DNA from: Umbilicaria muhlenbergii
Lineage: Eukaryota > Ascomycota > Lecanoromycetes > Umbilicariales > Umbilicariaceae
NCBI GenBank assembly: GCA_000611775.1
Contig: KK106986.1
Coordinates: 62,001 to 126,000 of the forward strand
Reading direction: 5' to 3'
DNA length: 64,000 nucleotides
Positions within the stretch are counted from its first letter, which is position 1; each line of letters opens with the position of its first letter. The notes under the pieces were generated by a model. That model was not told the origin of the DNA. It saw nothing but the letters and a program-made list of their open reading frames with translations, and made no database searches. Positions 47,780 through 58,979 of this stretch are shown here, in pieces. A program made the position numbers and the translations under genes.

Positions 47780-48466
47780 CTAACTTGCCTGCCCAGACAT
47801 GGCCCATAATGCGCAATCATTGGCGAAAACACCACCTTCAAGTGTGTACTCAGGGTTATAATCCGACCAGGTGGGATCTTGCGCACATACTTCAGGAATG
47901 GCGGTGAATAGATTCATTTGACATTCCCGCTGACCCTGTTTCGAGAATTCTAGAGTGGAGATTGACTTGCCCTCGGGACAGGCAGAGATATCAAACAAGA
48001 CAGAAAGAGCAATGTCCGAGTCATTTTCGGCGGCGTTGTGCACAATAAATGATGGTAGTGGGTCGGATTCTGCGGAGAGGATGACACCATCTTCCACCAG
48101 GCTTGCGCTGTTTCTGTACTATTCATCCGCGGATTGGTACTACTGACGCCATCCCCTTTCTCGCACGAGGGATCCTTCTCACCGCTGTAGGGCGCTGTAG
48201 AAGGGAGGCTACCGGCAATGCACGAGCCTTCAACTTGATTGCCGCGGCAGGTGGAGGGAGAGGGTGTCGTGTTTGCAGGTAGAGTAGATTCACTAGTGAA
48301 CGTTGGACTGGAACCGGTCAAAGTAGAGGGTATCGTATTTGCAGACGGAGTGGAATCACTAGCGAACGATGAAGTGGTATTCGTCATCACGGCGCTGGCG
48401 CTCGTGGTTGGAGGGCTTGGCCCAGCCGTTGTTGAGCTGTTCGTGGTTGAGGAAAGAGATATATAT

Positions 48467-49093
48467 TGGTAAATGCCTAAAATGACCCCCCCAAACTTGT
48501 AAATTCCTGGAATAACCCTCAAAACTTCATAATTCCTCGTTTGACCCCCTACAAATATTGAAGTATAGAAATGTCTGCACTGTTCTTTCCTCAATCAAGT
48601 TAATATCAGAGGACAAATTGATGACAGTGTTTCACTCTCTCTCAAGACTTGTTTCTCAGAGACTGAGTCAATGGTGGGTGTAGAAAACATTTGTGTTGTC
48701 GCACACATATGATGTTCATTGTAAGTAATCATGCCCCGCCACGCTCACCTAACGATTATTAGTAGGCGGGGCATGCTTAAAGGTTTAGTTAAGATTATAG
48801 TTAAAAACTCAACCGAGAGTGCTGAATTCTAGTTGATGAGGCACGATTACATGAACCTATTAAGGGCCTCACAAAGAAAAGAGGCAGGTGAGTTAGTGTG
48901 ACAAGTAGACTGTAGATCAGAGTCAGTTCAGACCCTTTTTAAACAACCTGAGTTATATAAATAAATGTATGAAAGATAGCCTGAAAGCACCTCTATACTC
49001 TGTAAAAGGCTGAGGGTCAGACGAGGACTTATGAAGTTTTGGGGGTCATTCCAGGAATTTGCAAGTTGGGGGGGTCATTTTAGGCATTTACCG
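48467..49093. mobile_element. Intact MITE-like element with long inverted ends
   Basis: 627 bp. The left arm (GGTAAATGCCTAAAATGACC...) and the right arm are inverse copies over roughly 80 bases with few differences. The element is flanked by the direct repeat GATATATAT at 48458-48466 and 49094-49102, a 9-bp target duplication. Long terminal repeats plus a 9-bp duplication suggest mobilisation by a Mutator-like transposase; none is encoded here. It sits inside a gene on the minus strand. Confidence 0.85.
48730..48775. repeat. GC-rich hairpin inside the element
   Basis: CATGCCCCGCC at 48730-48740 pairs perfectly with GGCGGGGCATG at 48765-48775 around a 24-base loop. The nested relative at 46696-47272 lacks this segment, so it was gained by this copy or lost by the other. 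Confidence 0.8.
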
Positions 49094-49703
49094 GATATAT
49101 ATAGTCGAGAAGGCGGCTGCTGAAGGAAGGGAATCCGTATAGATGACGTTGTCAGACGCAGGCCAGGAAGTGTCTACGGCACCAACTGAAGGATATTCTT
49201 CACCCTGGAAGAATGGCCAATCCGGGTCCGCACTAGCGATAATGGTACAAGCTAGTTGTTGCAGTCCCTGTTACCTCGCATCCGGTGACCAGCGACGTTT
49301 CAAGCGGCTAGCCAGCTCAGCAAGATCCAACGAAGCGTTTCGCCTGACCTTGTACCCCTAGGCTGCGGACCCCACTCAAGCGGCGTACAGATCGAGTGGT
49401 GTGACTGTACTTCAGTCCACATTGCAGTCCCTTGATATCGACAGGGGGAGATTGCAGTAGCATCACGTCGGGAAGATATGTCACCGCCACTGAATGCCAA
49501 ATGCGACATGGTCTTGAGAGATTCCGTTACATCAAAGAAGAGCGTTCCTCTTTATCCAATAGCTTGGACTCCGCTCACGCTCATGTTGCACTGGTTGCGA
49601 AAAGGCGAGTAGTACTGTTCTAAGCCTCCAAATCATCTTGAGGCATAGAGATCTAATTCTAATCGCTCGCGCTATCATTCCCTTTCCACCGTCGCGGACC
49701 AAG

Positions 49704-50233
49704 ATGACCTCATCAGACACAGAGAACCGGCTCATACTAGAAGAAGCAGCCAGATCCAGCAGCGCGGAAAGAATCCAATTCCTCCTCGATCAAGTGCCAG
49801 CCCTGCAAGGGTCAGAGTAACTGGTGCTGGAATCAGCAGCCGCATCCGGCAATCTCAATGTCTTGCAATACGTCCTCAAGCGAAATTCCGGCATCGACGT
49901 TCTGAACCAGACCCTGCGATTGAAGGCCCTAAGCGGTGGGGTCGAGGTCTGGAAAGCTCTAATCGAACATGATCACGATGTGATGGGATAGGGCTTTGGT
50001 CACGTCGCTGACTTGATTGGAATGGTGGTTAACCTTGGCCTTTCTACTAGGCGAGGGCGCCGACGTCGAGCACAGTCATTATTGCTATAAGCCCATGCTT
50101 CCGTTTGCGAAGGCGGTAGGGGCAAGTTAAGAGATTATTGACTTGCTCGTCAAATACGGAGCTATGATGAAGAGTGATGTTTGGGAGCCCGCTTAAAGCT
50201 CTCTTTGCAGGTGGGGAGGGGCTGGGCATTAAT
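49704..50233 (+). pseudogene. Broken ankyrin-repeat gene
   Basis: Starts MTSSDTENRLILEEAARSSS and reads on as ankyrin-like helices: ERIQFLLDQVPAL, AAASGNLNVLQYVLKRN and ALSGGVEVWKALIEHDHDV, then in a shifted frame LLGEGADVEHSHYCYKPML, FAKAVGAS and EIIDLLVKYGA. In-frame stops lie at 49818-49820 (TAA) and 49989-49991 (TAG). A frame change follows before 50047, and a further TAA occurs near 50130. The repeat pattern (A..G....L..LL..GADV) is clear enough for the family call. The product cannot be made in full. Confidence 0.75.
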
Positions 50234-53227
50234 CATCCTTGATGCGTAGTTGTATTTGCTCCTTCTCGCCCTTTGTGCAATCGAACTTTCATCCCTTCGC
50301 TCTTCAAGGTCACAGAACTTCCACCCTCTTACCTACTTCTGCGAGAAGCTGGTGTAACTTCTCACCTATCAGGTTGGTGTTTATAAAAGCCGTCTGTATC
50401 AATCAAACATACCGAGACAGGTGTCCAGACGCTTTCATAGCGATTACATAGATCTTGCTACCCAGCTTTCAGGAGCCATTTTACGAGTTTAGGTGGCCTG
50501 CAAGAAGAGCCTGAGGAGAAGGAAAACCTGAGAAGAAGGAAGGATCTAAGAAGGAAGTTCCATAAAACTCTTTGATGTGACTGCATGGAGAAAGATATAA
50601 AGTCAAGGGGAATGTCAATGAGGCATTCCTGTACCTGTAATAATTTATCTCAAATCGTCTTTAAATGGACTCGCATGTTGCTTGCATGATAGATTGGGCT
50701 TAATTGTTATGGGGTTCTCCGTAGGTGTCTTAATCAGTGTAACGGTAGCAGTAAGCAGTTTCATCATTGTGATCTAGTGAGAATGAAGCTGGAACGACGC
50801 AAACTGTACTTAAGATAAACCAACAGCGAGAATAGATTACATCAGAGGCAAGTATCATCAGAAGCCGGCGCAGATCAGCTTTTATTTCAAACACTGCCGC
50901 CCGAATAAATCAAAGACTCTGATGGTTGGTTGCTTGGTGTGGCCTCCCTCCCAAGCTCTGGTCCTTATAGCATGCATTGATATATGACTGCCCTATGTCC
51001 TTCACTGTCTGATTTCCTGAGTACCAAAGCGCGTGTACTACTTCTTTAATTCCAGATACCATTAATATAGACACCAACTGATCCTCGACTTCGTTTAGAG
51101 CTCGACATAAATATGTGGATTGATCGCCATCAAGGCCTCTCTACTGGCGCCTTCACCTACCTTATCTTGGTCCTCCTCATCCTCGGTCTCTCAAATGACT
51201 ATGCATACGCTCGAATAGCCAGTTTGTCGAAGAAATAGCTTTACAGAGCGTTCTTGCCCCTCTACCAACCACGCCTTTGGACACAACGACGTGAGTGCAA
51301 ACGTCGCCGACAGAAGTCTGATTCTCGAACGAGGCTGCGTATCGAGCAAAGAACAGGATCAGGGAAGCAACGCGGTTCCATTCTCATGGATATGCAATTC
51401 GGTCATCCCCGGGGTTGATCCATGCAAAGCCAAAAATCCAGGAGAAGGGAAACGTAGGAGCGAATCGTCCCAGGTCTGTGTTCTACACCGGGAAAATAAC
51501 AGGACAGGCAAAATGCAGAAGATGGGCGACTTGCAGTCTCCCCGGTGGACACCTCGGTGCTATGGAGCACTATTTGCGACATGAACTGGTATTTTGAGAC
51601 AACAAGGGCAATTGAACGACCTTTCGGGCCGGACGGTCAAAATCTGTGCACGCAAAGTCCGATCCATAGCCCGAAAACCTTGCTCAAGCATTTGCGGAAA
51701 TGTCCAAAGGGAAATTCTCTATCTCTGCAACTGCGTCTGCCCGTGCGGAAGCATTCCGTCCCTTTTCCCGCCACGAAGTCTCTGTTTGTACGGTCGGCAA
51801 CGGCTGTGCTACTTTTCAGCTGTACCTTAACCATGGCTTTCCCCCTCTCCTTCCTCCCTCTTCCCACGGACGTCTCAGCCTCCCTCACCACATCCCCCTC
51901 ACCCTCACCAAAGCCAACCCCAAAATGTTCGCACCTCCCCGGCCACTTCCTCGCCATCCCACCTCCTCAAACCCGCATCCGCACCATCGCCCACCAGGTC
52001 AGACCCCACTTTCTCGTCCACACCCAGCCCAAGCCCCGCGCGGATGTTTCTCGAGAGAAAGCGATAGGCTAGGCGGCTGGTGGCGGACAGGGCCTAGGCT
52101 ACGAGCCCGCGGCGCTCGTAAGGTGGGGTGGGGTGCGTGGCCACGGCGCGGGCGGCGGGAACGGTGGGGTTGAGTATGTGGAGATCGATGGGAAGAAAGT
52201 TCGGGTCGGATAGGGAGTGGAAAAGTGGGTTGGACAATCGGATGATGGGGTTGGACGCGTTTCCTCGAACTGCGGTGAAGGAGTTTTTGCGAGCTCGGCG
52301 TTCCGGGTTGGCTAGGGCTTCGAGGTTGGTTGTGCGCGTCGGAGGAGGGGGAGGTGGGCGGCTCTGTCGTCTTTATGCTGAGGTTTTTGGTTTCGTCGGT
52401 TGTGGGGCTTCTGCGACTGACTCCATCTCTTCCCTTCTATTGTCGCTATATAATCTCCCAAATATGTGTTAGTCACAGTACGCCATCACCTCTCCTGTGT
52501 CCGTATCCGTGATCTTCCATAACGGAACCGAGCTGCGGGACCTCGCGCCGGTGGCGCTGCGGAGTCGTGAATCGAAGTAGGGTCTTGCTTTAGTCGCGGG
52601 AGATGGAGGTGGAGGTCGATTTTACGGTCGATAGAGCTGTTGCTGGCGAGCGGGCGACGAGGTAGAGGATGGTGGCGATGGGGGAGGCGTTGATGGGAAG
52701 GGCGGGGGAGGGGGAGAGGTGGATGGGTATGCTTGGTATATGGAAAGAGGAATGAGGGTTAGTGGGGTGAGTCAATGTAAGATGGCTCAGCGTTGGCTTG
52801 GAGAGTAATCGAATGGCTAGAAGTTGATAAGCCCGTCAGAGCGCGTGGAGAAGAGTGTCAATGAACGAGCCGTGGGCGGGGGTCGAATGGCGGCGTGGTT
52901 TTGGCTGGCAGGCAGTAGCCGCGCGGCCTGAATTTGCGGTGCTACGAAGATGATTTGCGATTGATGAGTTATCGCGTTAGAAGGCGGCGTAGGGTGGTCT
53001 CGGAACGCGTGGCCTTCACGGCGGGGTTGATTGTCTAGGATCGAAGGATTGGCTCTGCTAAGTCGTACGAGTATGGGGGGTGAGACGGACATCGGTCGCT
53101 GAAATGCAGGGGAAGCTTACAACGTCTCCAGCGTAACAATTGTTAGATCCTTGGCTGGTGGGGAGGGGATCCACACATACAGATTGGGAGAAGCGCAAGG
53201 ACCTCCCATGCCTAGGGCCTAACATTT
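50234..53227. other. Accessory-island spacer, no intact gene
   Basis: About 3 kb. A 41-codon frame at 51113-51238 encodes one hydrophobic span (TYLILVLLILGLS) but nothing else supports it. From 51833 a frame begins MAFPLSFLPLPTDV and later frames in the same direction read EYVEIDGKKVRVG and GLDNRMMGLDAFPRTAVKEFL. These are separated by stops and a frame change, so this may be a decayed gene (about 51833-52472). The minus strand of 52590-53092 is Pro-rich without a domain. Confidence 0.4.
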
Positions 53228-53575
53228 GGGGCGTTTAGCAGTTGAATGTAGTGTAGTGCTACGTACCTAGTGAGCCCGGAATGCCAGATCTTCCACTCCT
53301 AGCCCTGATCAGACAGATCAAAACTCACTTTCACCTTCTACTCTATTTGGTATGGTGGTGGAGTGCTGCATCTGTTGAGTTGCGGGATGGCTTCATAATG
53401 GAGTCTCACTAATCCTCTATTGTCTAATTAGCTCTACATAGCTCCGTTGTAGGTGTACTCCGAGTACATTCGATCTATGTAGTACTAGCAGGACTGACTT
53501 CTCGTTGATTGACCCTATTGGTTGCTATTCTTCTTATAGCTAGTACTACACTACAGAAAAAGTGCTAAACGCCCC
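53228..53575. mobile_element. Small inverted-repeat element, 348 bp
   Basis: Left end GGGGCGTTTAGCA with GTAGTGTAGTGCTA just inside; right end is the inverse (TAGTACTACACTAC ... TGCTAAACGCCCC). The ends share 13 perfect outer bases and a second matched block inside. No coding frame. The sequence differs from the 48-kb family. I could not settle a target duplication. Confidence 0.7.
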
Positions 53576-53834
53576 AATTAGATACACGTACGCTGGCCGT
53601 GGCTGGATACGTTGTAGGCACGGTCGGCGGAGACATGAGGTCATCAAGGTATCTAAGGTAAACTCCACAAGGTCCAGGACACTTCGGAGTTAACGGCACC
53701 GAATACAATTCTAGAGGGATCGGTAGTTATGGACGTCCATGTAGCCTACTCTTCTCGGAAGATGCTTGTAGTCTTCCATATCTCTGTACTTACACCGCAG
53801 TGCAAAGAAAGCGTTTTATCAACGAGCCACCAAG

Positions 53835-54802
53835 ATGCCTTTCCCTTACAAGAGAGTGCTGGTCATAGGTGCAACATCTGGAATAGGGGAAGCATTAGCT
53901 GCCAAGTTGGTCGAAGAAGGATGCAGCGTGATTGTTGTCGGCAGAAGGAAGGACAAGCTCGAGGAGTTTGTCCACAAGCATGGAAACGACAAGGCCACCG
54001 CCGTTCCTTTTGACATTACAGACATGGACAAGATCCCCAATTTCGTGACAAAGTACGCCGGTAGCATCAGGGCCTGAGATCTATCCGGGAAGAACACTAA
54101 AGAAGTTTCCAGTATTACCAAGACCTATACCGACCTTGACTGTATCCTTCTGAACTCAGGTATCCAGAGGGGGTTTGACTTCTCCAAGCCTGAAACCGTC
54201 GACATGGATGTGCTCCAGACCGAGTTCACCACAAACTACCTCAGTTACCTCGCGCTTACTAAAGGCTTCTTGCCATTCTTGCTGGGTAAGAAAGAGGAGT
54301 CGGCCTTGATATAGTATGTGCTTTCCGACGAGCCCCTGACAGGACTGCGACGCTGATACACGGCTTGTCAGCACTACATCCGGCTTGGCCTTGGTGCCGA
54401 TGTTGAGGTGCCCCAACTACTGCGCCAGCAAAGCCGCGCTGCACCACTTCATCCTCTGCTTGCGGGAGCAGCTGAAGGAGACTACGGTCAAGGTGGTGGA
54501 GCTCTACCCACCGGCGGTACAAAGTAAGTGCGATCGCGGCTGGGGATGAATGTGCAGTCGATTGACCCGACACAGCGGAACTTCACGACGAGAAGCATCA
54601 GCCGGACATCAAGAACGGCAGTCAGATCGGGATGCCGCTCGATCAGTTCACGCAGGAGGCGTATGACGGCTTGGCTGCAGGAAAGGAGCAGGTCCCCGTG
54701 GGCATGTCGAAGCAGTCGTTCGACACTTGGGAAGCGGAGCGGCAGAAGCAATTCCACGGCATGATCGAAGCAATGGCGGGGATGCTCAAGGCGCATACGT
54801 GA
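53835..54802 (+). CDS. Short-chain dehydrogenase/reductase
   Basis: NAD(P)-dependent SDR of the classical type, similar to DltE-like fungal oxidoreductases. Exons 53835-54060, 54103-54313, 54372-54523 and 54576-54802 give 271 residues. The N-terminal dinucleotide loop is VLVIGATSGIGEALAAKL (Gly motif TSGIG) with VVGRRKDKLEEF after it. Catalytic residues are Ser149 (YTTSGLAL), Tyr162 and Lys166 (NYCASKAA). The NAG-like motif is LNSGIQ. The first intron is only 42 nt but is the one splice that keeps the frame (TKYAEVSSIT). The C-terminal QFHGMIEAMAGMLKAHT is helical and charged. Arg after the Gly motif (GRR) suggests NADPH. Substrate unknown. It lies alone beside the repeat island. Confidence 0.9.
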
Positions 54803-56263
54803 ACCTAGATCTGGAGGCGTAGATAAGGTACGGTCAAGACACACAGGGACCGAAAAGAATAAAGTCGTCGCTGGGAGTCGTTGTTATCACCGTGACACAG
54901 CATGAATGTGTTGAATCATCGATTACCAGACTTCATGCGGGTGGTTCTTCTACTCCGTACGTCTTAGGTAAGGTAGAGCACCGAGTGTCGAGTACCGAGG
55001 TACTCAGGCTAGTTTTACCGGAGTGCCCAAGAAGCGAGCTTTTGGAACTGTCAATTATCAGACTTGACAACTGAATAACTTCACAATACCACCAGATACA
55101 AAAGAATTCTCAGCTGTACAACTGTAATGCTCATATAGCTCTACATTTGTGCAGTAGAATGTTTCCTGCTATCTGCTCATGCCGGGAAGTTATCCCCTGA
55201 AAACCACAATTCTTCTTGTGGTTGTTTGGGCACTCCGGTAAAACTAGCCTGAGTAGAGTAGCGACGAATCGAGAAACGAAGCTATCTTTGGCTCGAGGCA
55301 ATTCGTCCATGTAAAGGTGGATGACCTGACGGCCTGGTTGGCGGAGACCAGTCGATTCTGATTGGCGGGAGAGGGCGGGGCGTGGTTAGTGTTTGGTTAG
55401 TGTTTGGTTAGTATTTGTGTTAATGCTGGTGTCAATGCTGGTGTCAATGCTGGTGTCGATGCTACGGTAAGGTAATTAATAATGGCGTTGCAGGGGGCCG
55501 GCTACGGAGTTACCCACTGTACCTTAGTGGTGCAGTAGGCAGTACCTCAGGGAATCAGGCAAGGGCTGATTCCTTACGTTGTCACTCGTAAATTGCGTAC
55601 ATTGGCCTGATGGCGTCAAACTGGGATTACCTTACCTTACCAATGTGCTTGATGAGTCAATCTCCTGCAGGCTCCCTATCTATACAGCTATCTATGTCCT
55701 TTGTGCTGCAAGCCATCTCGTCTGATTCATTTCTAGCCTGTCGCGTCCCCTAGCTGTTTCCACTCGAGCCTATTTTTGCATTAGGAAAGCATCGCAAAAG
55801 CAACCGGACTCACACCAGTGAATCTTTTGTCTCACATGCTAGTTCCTCATTCTGAAGCTGATAACCTCTTCACGCCGTTTGAGTATGCCAGTGCCCGCAA
55901 GTCCTTCAACACAGCTTGCGCATTCAGCGCCGTTGCTCTGATTTGCTCTTTCAACTCGTGTCCACATTCGTCTGTATGGAATAGGAGTATCGCGCCGCTG
56001 ATTGGTTATTCGGTATCGCAAATCGTTTGCCCGCACAATGCCAACGTTCTGAAGTTTGAAACTGCAATCTTCGTTCAAACTTACGTATTGCATCGACACG
56101 GCTGGTGAACAGCAACATTTGAAGTCTCGCTGTTTTATTCATGAGCGTATCATCTTGTCTTACTTGACTTCTACAACCCACGGATAAGCATCCAGCCATT
56201 TACGATGGTGGGTTTACCACCAACAGAACCCATGGAGCATGTACGATCTCTGACAGTGCTTTC
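54803..56263. other. Intergenic region with short tandem repeats
   Basis: About 1.5 kb. Near 55385-55455 there are tandem GTTTGGTTAGT copies and then AATGCTGGTGTC copies. TACCTTA/TAAGGTA words recur around 55450-55640. No supported gene before the Myb-like gene, whose first exon may begin within this stretch (see that entry). Confidence 0.45.
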
Positions 56264-57982
56264 GTGAGACAGTCTGTGATTGATAGCCCAAACGAATCTC
56301 CCGCTCCGGCGCGGACCCCAGATGTGCCAGCCGCTCCAGGTTCTGGAGCGAAGAATAGTAACCACTGGTCTGTCGATGCTCGAGAGGACATGTTCAATAG
56401 GCGTGCATCTGGGGAGGGCTGGGAGACCATCTGCAAAGTTTGTTCGTCACAGTTCCCTCATCCGACCTATTCTGAAATCTAGATAGGATTATCCCAATCG
56501 GACGCGCCATGCAATGCAGCAACAGTACTCGGTAAGTATTAACTTTAACCAAGGGTGCTCTACACAAGCTCACTCAACTGCAGATGATGAAGAAACAGAG
56601 AGATATGGTATATTTTTGGTGAACTGACTGAATTAATTCAAGGCTGACTTTGCTAGGACAATGGTACATTCGTCCCGAGACAACCGCGCGGTCGGAAATC
56701 AAGGGTAGCGCCTCGTAGGTCATGGGCCTCTGTAAATAAGAATCACGTCACTTCAGAAGAGGAAGAGGAGCTGGAGCTTGGAGATGAAGATGAAGACGAC
56801 GTAAATGACGATGTGAATGAAGATGAGAGTGCTGCAGTCGAAGAGGACGAGACAACAACTCCGGTCAGTTATACCACAGATAAGCTGCATTGCACAAATT
56901 GATTTAAAGCTGAAATGATCTAGAACTACCAGCCATCCAAGCCAGCGAATGGTGTCAAAATGCCCCCACTGCGGCTATCCATCAAGTCTTCACTGTTTCC
57001 CAATTTGCCAATGTCTAGTCGGTCACGGGACGTGGCGCCGCCACCTCAAGTTGATCCATCAGAAGCCTCGAACAAGAGTAGCGCAGAAAGGGAGGGCACC
57101 GGGTCAGAATTCAGATCATCTCCACACCCGAACAAGCGCCGCAAATACTCTACTGAACCCTCTGAAACTTCAGAATATCCCATTCTTCCGCAAGATTCGT
57201 CAAGCTATCTGAAGGCACCGCCAGATACTATTACAATGCCGGAGATGATATGGAGTTCGGAGGATTTAGCAGCCTTGCGAGACTTATTAAGCAAAACACG
57301 TACGAAAGCACGTGCGACATCTATTGCCCTAGATGCCGAAAGAGAGTCTCGGCAAGCGACTTATGAGGCAGCCCTAGGTAGAGCAAATCGTCGAGCTCAC
57401 AATGCAGAGGAGAACCTGCGCGAAGTCACTGCAGATTACGGCGACAAAATCAGGGCCACGCAAGCAGCTTTGTCCAGAGCGGATGAACAAATCAAGCTAC
57501 ATGCGGACAGTCTGAAGCAAAGAGACGCCGAGAATGGTGCACTGAGGAGCGAGCTTCAGGCTGTAGGCGAGAAAAGCAATCGCGCGGTTGTGGTAGACGG
57601 TATGCAGGAGAAGCTCGGTGAACTGCAGAGGCAAGTTGCAGAGCTGCGGGAGAAGGGCACGACAGATGAAGAACAACTGAAGCTGTATGATCAGCTCCGA
57701 GGCGAGATTACCAAAGAAGTGGACGCATTGCAGATCTTGCAAGCCACTACACGCCAACACTCGGAGTCGTTCGAAACAGCGTTCAGCACTCTCAGCACCT
57801 CCATCACAGATCTGAATAACAGAATCGACGACCTCCCCGCCAAGAAAATCGAGGATTACGTGCGCAGGATTCAGGGTGAGAAGGAAGAGGCGGCGAGGGC
57901 TCTTGGGATAGCGCGGGAGTCGTGGATGAAAGCCAGTGAGGCTATGTCTGCATTCAGGCCCAGTTTGCCACAGGGTGGCTAG
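56264..57982 (+). CDS. Myb-like DNA-binding protein with coiled coil (start uncertain)
   Basis: Exons 56264-56437, 56487-56531, 56584-56607, 56657-56863 and 56924-57982 join in frame to about 502 residues. A Myb/SANT-like helix set is split by three introns: HWSVDAREDMFNRRASGEGW, ETICKDYPNRTRHAMQQ and QYSMMKKQRDM. The spacing of Trp, the second helix and the recognition-like RTRHAMQQQYS fits fungal Myb-like regulators. A basic patch (PRQPRGRKSRVAPRRS) follows, then an acidic tract. The second half is a long coiled coil (about residues 270-470) with heptads such as EKLGELQRQVAELREK. No ATG opens the first exon in this frame; a start around 56204 (MVGLPPTEPMEH) would need a 32-nt intron, which is too short, so the true first exon is unresolved. 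Target genes unknown. Confidence 0.75.
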
Positions 57983-58979
57983 AAGCTGGAGCAAAGGAGG
58001 GACGATTGGGCGAGACTGATCTCAATACGCTCGACTGAGGATGATTCCATTTTCAGGTTGCTGTAAGCTCTTACTGTACACTTCTCGGTAGTCTGCTTTG
58101 TAAATTTCAACATGCGTGGCACATGGGAAGCAATACTTGGGGCGATGTTGTTCACATTGATGACGACAGCACAGAAGCCTCGCTAGCGCTACTTCAATTT
58201 TCCGTGTCTTGAGGCTATTCAAATCATGTTGTAATCTAGTAACCTTCTTGATCAACTACCAAATGCCTTGTACATAATTCATTCATGCTAGGCGACAATT
58301 GATGCTGTGAGCTTCTTGTCACGTGAGACCAATTACGTGCCCTAAGGTCATCAAAGTCCTAGCCCTGCGTACTCGACTTCCCAGACTCTGAGCTCGGACC
58401 CCTGATTTCGCCGAAGCCGGGCAGCCTTCTATCCTCGCGTATTTGTAGCCCGCGTCACCTCTGCGTGCTCTCATCTCCACCATTCATCTCCTCACCTTGT
58501 CAACGTTGTATCTAGTATACAAGAATCTCCTGAAAGAGGTCTAGCTGATCGTAAGTAGAAGATCTCATATTCGAGAACATCTAGAGAGCTTGCGCTTGGA
58601 TCTGGCTAGATGAGATGAACTGAGCTGAGATGAGCTGAGCTGATACACAACGTCAGCGAAGGAAGCAAGCTTGAAGGCTTGCTAACGTTCGAAGATCCAC
58701 GGTAAGTCAAACAGTTGCTTGCCATACCACATACGACGTCAAAGCATCGCTCTTCGTCGTCACCACCAATCTTGTCAACGATCGTTTGCTCTCATTGCCC
58801 GCATCCACGTCAATCTCGCTTACACCACCTCGCACTTCAGAAGAGCAGACCTGGTAAAGCTCACCACATCAACACGGCACACTGCTTAGGGCTTGCAACA
58901 AGCCAGGGAGGTTAGAAAAAGAGTCTACAGTTGCCTTGGCTAGATACCGAAGACAAGAAAGTAAACAAACGTCAACAAC
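57983..58979. other. Intergenic, leader of the zinc-knuckle gene
   Basis: About 1 kb. GAGCTGA/GAGATGA words are repeated at 58613-58642. No supported gene. Confidence 0.5.

Larger units (their letters stand above)
47780..49509 (-). pseudogene. Secreted-type gene split by an inverted-repeat element
   Basis: On the minus strand the 3' part is clear. A Ser/Thr-rich segment (48466-48144: SLSSTTNSSTTAGPSPPTTS and on) joins over a 74-nt intron (48143-48070) to exon 48069-47780. That exon encodes a domain with several Cys: SPLPSF-type SDPLPSFIVHNAAEND, SVLFDISACPEGKS, QRECQMNLFTAIPEVCAQD and TLEGGVFANDCALWAMS. I do not recognise its function; the layout resembles C-terminal domains of large secreted fungal proteins. 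The gene is interrupted right before the Ser/Thr segment by the 627-bp element at 48467-49093. Beyond it, 49102-49360 can be read as RRWSPDASADPDWPFFQGEEY and SWPASDNVIYTDSLPSAAAF, probably the upstream coding part. After removing the element and one target copy the two sides are one base out of phase, so further decay or an unseen intron is likely. Confidence 0.5.

Noticed and set aside
50239-50451. Possible HET-domain trace (AVCINQ)
   Set aside because: Only six to eight residues resemble the HET motif; the surrounding frame has no other HET block, so chance is likely.
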